Shown: piece after piece, positions 42,750 through 46,841 of the stretch
Layout: each line of letters begins with the position of its first letter
Numbering within the stretch: position 1 is the first letter of the stretch
From: Sphingomonas elodea ATCC 31461
GTDB lineage: Bacteria; Pseudomonadota; Alphaproteobacteria; Sphingomonadales; Sphingomonadaceae
DNA: 46,841 nt
Assembly: GCF_000226955.1 (NCBI RefSeq)
Contig: NZ_AGFU01000027.1
Coordinates: forward strand, 1-46,841
Reading direction: 5' to 3'
The notes under the pieces: model-generated
Databases searched by the model: none
Seen by the model: only the letters and a program-made list of their open reading frames with translations
Told to the model about the DNA's origin: nothing
Translations under genes and position numbers: made by a program

Positions 42750-42779
42750 CCGTCATCCCGGCGGAAGCCGGAATGACGG
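42750..42779. repeat. single copy of the GNRA palindromic repeat, likely bidirectional terminator
   Basis: CCGTCAT...ATGACGG arms enclose CCGGC-GGAA-GCCGG, with one mismatch. The sequence is the same family as the arms at 36696-36793. It sits between the convergent stops of the HAD gene (42728) and prmA (42801), where a shared terminator is expected. Confidence 0.7.
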
Positions 42780-42800
42780 GCCACAGGGCGCCGGCGGCGA

Positions 42801-43742
42801 TCAGATATCCAGCGCCCAGCCGTCGCGGCCCTTGGGATCGGGCGGGGTAACCGGCACGTAGCGCGTCGCGCCCGCTGCCAGCCGCAGGATCGTCCAGTCG
42901 CCGCGACGGTCGATCGCCTCCAGCGCGCAGCCGCACGCCTCGAACGCCTCCACCACCTGCGCCCGCTGCGTCTCCAGCAGCCCCGCCAGCACGATCGTCG
43001 CGTTCGGCGCGGCGATCGCGGCGAGTTCGGGCGCCATCGATACCAGCGGCCCCGCCAGGATATTGGCGATGACGAGGTCGTAGGGCGCCTTGGCCGTGAT
43101 CGCGTCCGAAAGCGCACCGTCCGCCACGATCAGCTCGACGCCGTCGATCCCGTTCGAAACCGCATTCTCGCGCGTCACGTCCACCGCGGCCGGGTCGATG
43201 TCGGTCGCCATCACCCGAGCGTCCGGCCAGAGATGCGCCCCGGCAAAGGCGAGCAGCCCGGTGCCGGTGCCGACGTCGATGATGTTGGCGAACTGCCGGT
43301 CCGCCATCCCGTCGAGCATCGCCAGGCAGCCTGAGGTCGTCGCATGATGCCCGGTGCCGAACGCCCGGCCGGCATCGATCAGGAACGCGCGACCCCCTTC
43401 CGGCGCCTCGGCGGGATGCGCGCTGGTATGGACGACGAAGCGCCCCTCGCGGATCGGCTCCAGCCCTTCCTGGCTGAGCGTCACCCAGTCCTGCGCGGTC
43501 AGCGCCTCGACCTCCGGCTCCACGCCGCCCGCGCTCGGCACCAGCGCCTTGAGCACCGCCAGTATCGCCGCATCGGGCTCGTTCTCGAAATAGGCGTCCA
43601 GCCGCCAATGCTCGACATCGTCCTCCACCGTCTCGGTGGTCATCAGCACGGCGTCGATCTCGATCGTGCCCGCGTCGATCGCCTCGGCCTCGGCGCGGGT
43701 GCAGGGCAGGCTGACCTTCCAGCTGTCGATCTCAGCGGACAT
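42801..43742 (-). CDS. prmA: ribosomal protein L11 methyltransferase
   Basis: A 313-aa PrmA. An N-terminal substrate-binding domain covers about 1-100 (VLMTTETVEDDVEHWRLDAYF, PSAGGVEPEVEALTAQDWVTLSQEGLEPI). The SAM-binding domain has RAFGTGHHATTSGCL, DVGTGTGLLAFAGAHL and the active-site DLVIANILAGPL. It trimethylates amino groups of L11 in the cytoplasm. The ATG at 43742 (MSAEIDSW) is chosen; one four codons earlier is possible. Either start overlaps the end of the upstream SDR gene, so the two are co-translated. Confidence 0.94.
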   Translation of the reverse strand: MSAEIDSWKVSLPCTRAEAEAIDAGTIEIDAVLMTTETVEDDVEHWRLDAYFENEPDAAILAVLKALVPSAGGVEPEVEALTAQDWVTLSQEGLEPIREGRFVVHTSAHPAEAPEGGRAFLIDAGRAFGTGHHATTSGCLAMLDGMADRQFANIIDVGTGTGLLAFAGAHLWPDARVMATDIDPAAVDVTRENAVSNGIDGVELIVADGALSDAITAKAPYDLVIANILAGPLVSMAPELAAIAAPNATIVLAGLLETQRAQVVEAFEACGCALEAIDRRGDWTILRLAAGATRYVPVTPPDPKGRDGWALDI

Positions 43743-44436
43743 AGCTGGCTCCATTGGCGTCGAGGACCGCGCCGGTCATCGAGGGGGGCGCATCGAGCGC
43801 GCAGAATTTGGCGATGGCGGCGATCTCCTCCGGGCTCGCGACGCGGCCGAGCGGGATGTCGGCCAGCAGCTTGTCGCCGCCGCGGCTGGCCAGATAGTCC
43901 TCGGCCATGCCGGTCATGGTGAAGCCGGGGCAGATCGCGAAGGCGAGGATGCCCTCGCCCGCATAGCCGCGCGCGATCGACTTGGTCATGCCGACCATGC
44001 CCGCCTTGGAGGCGGCATAATGCCAGTGCGCCGGGCTGTCGCCGCGATAGGCGGCGCGGCTGGCGACGTTGACGATCCGGCCGCCGGTACCGCTGTCCTG
44101 CCAGTGGCGCACGGCGAGCCGGCACAGCTCGGCCGAGGCGGTGAGGTTGACGCGCATCGTGCGCTCCCAGCCCTCGACCCAGTCGTCGTGCTCGGCATCG
44201 AGCGGATTGGCCTCGAAGATGCCGGCATTGTTGATCAGCACGTCGATCCGGCCGTCGAGCGCGTCGAGGGCCTGCTGCCAGAGCGCTTGCGGTGCGGCGG
44301 GATCGGTGAAGTCGGCGGGAATGCCGCTGCGCGTGCCCTGGCCGACGAGCTTCACGCGCGCATCGTCGCCCAGCAGCACCGCCGTCGCCGCGCCGATGCC
44401 CCGGCTGCTGCCGGTGAGGAGGATATGGGTGGTCAT
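43732..44436 (-). CDS. short-chain dehydrogenase/reductase
   Basis: A 234-aa SDR oxidoreductase. The nucleotide-binding motif is LLTGSSRGIGAATA near the start; NNAGIF is the structural motif. The catalytic Ser is in IVNVASRAAYRG and Tyr/Lys in HWHYAASKAGMVG. CPGFTMTGMA and the end MTGAVLDANGASYVR are typical of FabG-like members. The cofactor motif lacks a clear acidic residue after strand 2, so NADP(H) is plausible. The substrate is unknown. The ATG at 44436 gives the family start; upstream in-frame sequence is not conserved. It overlaps prmA by 11 bp. Confidence 0.9.
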   Translation of the reverse strand: MTTHILLTGSSRGIGAATAVLLGDDARVKLVGQGTRSGIPADFTDPAAPQALWQQALDALDGRIDVLINNAGIFEANPLDAEHDDWVEGWERTMRVNLTASAELCRLAVRHWQDSGTGGRIVNVASRAAYRGDSPAHWHYAASKAGMVGMTKSIARGYAGEGILAFAICPGFTMTGMAEDYLASRGGDKLLADIPLGRVASPEEIAAIAKFCALDAPPSMTGAVLDANGASYVR

Positions 44437-44572
44437 GGGCGATGCCCTAGCGCGAGCGCGCGGGCGCGTCACCCCGTAGGTATCTCCCACACGAGGGTGC
44501 AAGGCTCCTCTCGCCCAACGGCAGACATTAGAGATGGCTTTTCCAATCCCATTAGCAGTCATAGGATAGGGC

Positions 44573-44821
44573 ATGACTTGTATCCCGCGCATCGGCGCTC
44601 TCGACATCGCCGAGGCGGTCGCGGAGCGGATCGGCTCCTACGTTGACATGAACTTCATCCAGTTCCTCGCTGTTGAAGGAGACCGGGTGCGCTGCTGGTA
44701 CATGAACAGTGGCGGCGATGGGCCGACGTTTGAGATCGACTTACATAGAGAGTCTAGCGGATGGCTGATGACGTTGCAGGAGCATCCACCCGGCACCGAA
44801 CAGGACATCGAGGTGCCGTGA
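44573..44821 (+). CDS. 82-aa hypothetical protein
   Basis: The ATG at 44573 follows AGGATAGGG. The product has a predicted helix (IGALDIAEAVAERIGSYV), then a strand-rich part (NFIQFLAVEGDRVRCWYMNSGGDGPTFEIDLH) and the end SSGWLMTLQEHPPG. No signal peptide or TM segment. I recognise no family. It is divergent from the SDR gene by 136 bp and sits in a slightly AT-richer pocket, so it may be recently acquired. Confidence 0.5.
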   Translation: MTCIPRIGALDIAEAVAERIGSYVDMNFIQFLAVEGDRVRCWYMNSGGDGPTFEIDLHRESSGWLMTLQEHPPGTEQDIEVP

Positions 44822-45158
44822 ACGGCCGCTTCCCACCAACGTCGGACATATGCGGCGATCCGGCGTGGCCCAGCTGCACGCTTGCAACCGCAGCAATGTT
44901 TCCCATATGTTCCGAGGTTGCAGCTTTCCGGTCGGCCGCTCTTTGAACCTGCTTTATGACGACCAGCCGATCGCGAAGCGACACGCTTCGCGGTCCAGAA
45001 CAAGCTTCGACGATCACCCAAGCCAATGCGTCGGGAGCCTGAACTTCCTAAACTTCGGTCCACGCTCATGCCCCCGTCGCAAACGTTTGACCGGCGCCCC
45101 TTCCCCATCCGCCCCTATCGGCGCTAGGGCCGCGCGACCGGACCAGGAGGAGCCCCCG
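44822..45158. other. intergenic region with a perfect hairpin and repeat-like sequence
   Basis: These 337 bases hold no convincing gene. CGCGAAGCG (44972-44980) and CGCTTCGCG (44984-44992) form a perfect 9-bp stem around ACA. The start of the region (GGCCGCTTCCCACC...GTCGGACAT) has the look of a dispersed non-coding repeat seen between sphingomonad genes; this is from memory of such sequences, not a search. The promoter of the hydrolase gene should lie toward the right end. Confidence 0.4.
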
Positions 45159-45902
45159 ATGATCTTGCGCAGCGACGAAACCACGGATGTCGACATTCCC
45201 GGCAGCGGCGCGATGCGGATCCACTGGTTCCGCCCTGCGGTGGAAGGGACCTTCCCCGGCCTCGTCCTCTATTCCGAGATCTACCAGGTCACCGCGCCCA
45301 TCCGGCGGCTGGCGGCGATGCTGGCGGGAAACGGCTATGTGGTGGCGGTGCCCGAGGTCTATCATGAGTACGAACCGGCCGGCACGGTGCTCGCCTATGA
45401 TCCCGCCGGCACCGATCGCGGCAATGCGCTGAAGTTCACCAAGCCCGTCGCCGCCTTCGACGCCGATGCCGCCGCCACGCTCACCGCGCTCGCCGCGCAT
45501 CCGGCGTGCAATGGCCGGCTCGGCAGCTTCGGGGTGTGCCTGGGCGGGCACCTCGCCTATCGCGCCGCGCTCGATCCGCGCGTCTCGGCGGCGGCATGCT
45601 TCTACCCGACCGACATCCATTCGGGCACGCTGGGCGAAGGCAAGGCCGATGACAGCCTCGCGCGGATGGCAGATCTCAACGCCGAGATGCTGTTCGTCTG
45701 GGGGCGGCAGGATCCGCACATTCCCTTTGCCGGGCGCGAGGCGATCCGCGCCGGGCTGGAGGCGCACGGCATCGCCTATGAGTGGCACGAGCTGAACGCC
45801 CAGCACGCCTTCCTGCGCGACGAGGGGCCGCGCTATGATCCGGCGTTGTTCCTCCACTCGATGGCGATCACGCTGGCCTTCTATCGCCGCACGCTAGGCT
45901 GA
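45159..45902 (+). CDS. dienelactone hydrolase family protein
   Basis: A 247-aa alpha/beta hydrolase. The nucleophile elbow is GVCLGG with Cys in place of Ser, the dienelactone hydrolase hallmark. The Asp is in RQDPHIPF and the His in NAQHAFLRDEGPRYD. The N-terminal strand part (GLVLYSEIYQVTAPIRRLAAMLAGNGYVVAVPEVYHE) fits the family well. It has no signal peptide. The ATG at 45159 follows AGGAGGAG. Classical members open dienelactones in chlorocatechol breakdown; many homologues act on unrelated esters, and no catabolic neighbours are seen here. Confidence 0.92.
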   Translation: MILRSDETTDVDIPGSGAMRIHWFRPAVEGTFPGLVLYSEIYQVTAPIRRLAAMLAGNGYVVAVPEVYHEYEPAGTVLAYDPAGTDRGNALKFTKPVAAFDADAAATLTALAAHPACNGRLGSFGVCLGGHLAYRAALDPRVSAAACFYPTDIHSGTLGEGKADDSLARMADLNAEMLFVWGRQDPHIPFAGREAIRAGLEAHGIAYEWHELNAQHAFLRDEGPRYDPALFLHSMAITLAFYRRTLG

Positions 45903-45917
45903 GGGGCGCCCGGCGGC

Positions 45918-46607
45918 TCAGTCGTGAAGCGGCGCGATGCCGAGCACGCCGAGATTGACCGTCAGCTGCACGCTCAGCGCATGGTCCATCTGCGCCCGTG
46001 CACCGTTCCGCGCGAGGCGATACTGGTTGAGATAGCCGATATCGGCGTTCACGCCCTTGCCGAAGGGCACCGCCAGCCCGAGGATGTTGCGCATCCGCTC
46101 ATAGCCGGCGCGCTGGCCCCAGCTGGTGGTGTTGAGCAGCAGGAAGCTCTCATGGCTGGCGAACAGCGCCAGCCGCGGGCGGCCTAGCGGCAGGTTGTAG
46201 CGCAGCAGCGGCCGCAACCGCAGCCCGATGCCCCGGCCGACCGTGCTCAGCCGCTCGTCGAGTCGCAGGCGTCCCGCGAAACGCCCGCTGGTCACCACGA
46301 TGTGCTGGCGAAGCCGATCCTCGTCGGCGGCGAGATTGCGGTTGTGGAAGCCGACGCGCCGATAGCCGGCACCGATCTCGACGCCCTTGGCGATCTGCCA
46401 GCCCAGGATGCCGCCATATTCCGTCGTGTAGATGCCGCCCTGCCGGTCGCTGCCGCGCGCGATCTGCTCGAGGGTGAGACGCACGGTCGGCGTGATCGGG
46501 GCGACCACGTTGACCTGTTCCCAGAGTTGCCCATCCTCCTGCTGCGCCCAGGCAGGCGGAACGCCGAGGATCAAGAGCGGAGCGGCGCAGGAGAAGGACC
46601 GGAACAT
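45918..46607 (-). CDS. DUF2490-family outer-membrane beta-barrel-like protein
   Basis: A 229-aa protein with a signal peptide (MFRSFSCAAPLLILGVPPAWAQ) and a body of alternating strands (QLWEQVNVVAPITPTVRLTLEQIARG, LGWQIAKGVEIGAGYRRVGFHN, RLDERLSTVGRGIGLRLRPLLRYN). It ends in aromatic and hydrophobic residues (MDHALSVQLTVNLG). This is the DUF2490 pattern, thought to be a small outer-membrane barrel; no function is established. The start at 46607 fits the signal peptide; an upstream in-frame ATG adds an unlikely leader. It is convergent with the hydrolase gene, 15 bp apart. Confidence 0.85.
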   Translation of the reverse strand: MFRSFSCAAPLLILGVPPAWAQQEDGQLWEQVNVVAPITPTVRLTLEQIARGSDRQGGIYTTEYGGILGWQIAKGVEIGAGYRRVGFHNRNLAADEDRLRQHIVVTSGRFAGRLRLDERLSTVGRGIGLRLRPLLRYNLPLGRPRLALFASHESFLLLNTTSWGQRAGYERMRNILGLAVPFGKGVNADIGYLNQYRLARNGARAQMDHALSVQLTVNLGVLGIAPLHD

Positions 46608-46662
46608 CGCCGCAGCGGTGACACAGACGACCCGTCTCCGGCAAGGCGGGAGACTCGACCGT

Positions 46663-46841
46663 TCAGGCGGCGACCGCGCTCGAGAAGCTGTCCGCCGCAT
46701 GGCGGAGCTGGTGCAACCGGTCGTCGACTTCGGTCACGTCGTGCTGCAGCGTGTCGATCTCGCTGGTAACGCTCTTGGTGTCCTCGCGGATCGCGCCGAT
46801 CGTGGCGGACATCGAATCGGCCGCCAGCGCGGTCTCGTCCA
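46663..46841 (-). CDS. C-terminal fragment of a coiled-coil protein, possibly chemotaxis-related
   Basis: The minus strand is open from the window end to TGA at 46663-46665. The 58 residues (including MSATIGAIREDTKSVTSEIDTL, HDVTEVDDRLHQLRHAADSF and the end SSAVAA) have a heptad pattern with spaced hydrophobic positions, as in the helical hairpin tip or end of methyl-accepting chemotaxis proteins. The fragment is too short to be sure. Most of the gene lies outside the window. Confidence 0.5.
   Translation of the reverse strand, partial: DETALAADSMSATIGAIREDTKSVTSEIDTLQHDVTEVDDRLHQLRHAADSFSSAVAA

Overview
The window looks like chromosomal DNA of an alphaproteobacterium, most likely a sphingomonad. 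The housekeeping part is very GC-rich. It carries the large 180-kDa-class NAD-glutamate dehydrogenase directly behind a PAS_5 protein, a putrescine (agmatine) operon, an xseB-ispA-coaD-peptidylprolyl isomerase-queA string, and GNRA-looped palindromic repeats of the type scattered in such genomes. The genus is inferred from gene content and style, not from a marker gene.

Left part (1-19.4 kb): an accessory region ending at a tRNA-Thr gene. After the tail of an unidentified gene come a 1563-aa DUF4011/DUF3320 helicase with a fused endonuclease domain, a convergent DUF91/NucS-like nuclease, and a two-TM membrane protein. A complete Type I restriction-modification operon (hsdM-hsdS-hsdR) is divergent from that membrane gene. 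A minus-strand block follows: two tiny 45-aa paralogues, a 97-aa orphan, a protein with HUH and YxxK motifs like a rolling-circle Rep, and an XRE regulator. Divergent from the regulator, across an operator-like inverted repeat, are a leader peptide, a small ORF and a tyrosine integrase whose stop lies about 230 bp from the 3' end of tRNA-Thr(CGT). I read 14.4-19.4 kb as the integrase/control end of an integrative element. The restriction and helicase genes may be its cargo, but no second att copy was seen, so the left border is open.

Centre (19.6-32.9 kb): PAS protein, gdhZ, then aguA-DUF3147-aguB. This group links glutamate and arginine-derived nitrogen metabolism, with a long hairpin over the aguA ribosome site. 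Next are a DUF418 membrane protein, a divergent membrane diguanylate cyclase, a small membrane protein and a fatty-acyl-CoA ligase.

Right part (33-46.8 kb): a succinate-semialdehyde-type dehydrogenase, a secreted S9 peptidase, xseB, ispA, coaD, a periplasmic peptidylprolyl isomerase, queA, an EF-hand protein, a cation-efflux transporter with an overlapping HAD phosphatase, prmA with an overlapping SDR gene, a small orphan, a dienelactone hydrolase-family protein, a DUF2490 protein and the tail of a coiled-coil protein.

The candidates for something undescribed are the paired 45-aa proteins, the HUH/XRE/integrase module attached to defence genes, the 14-codon coupled leader ahead of the integrase ORFs, and the RBS-masking hairpin at aguA.
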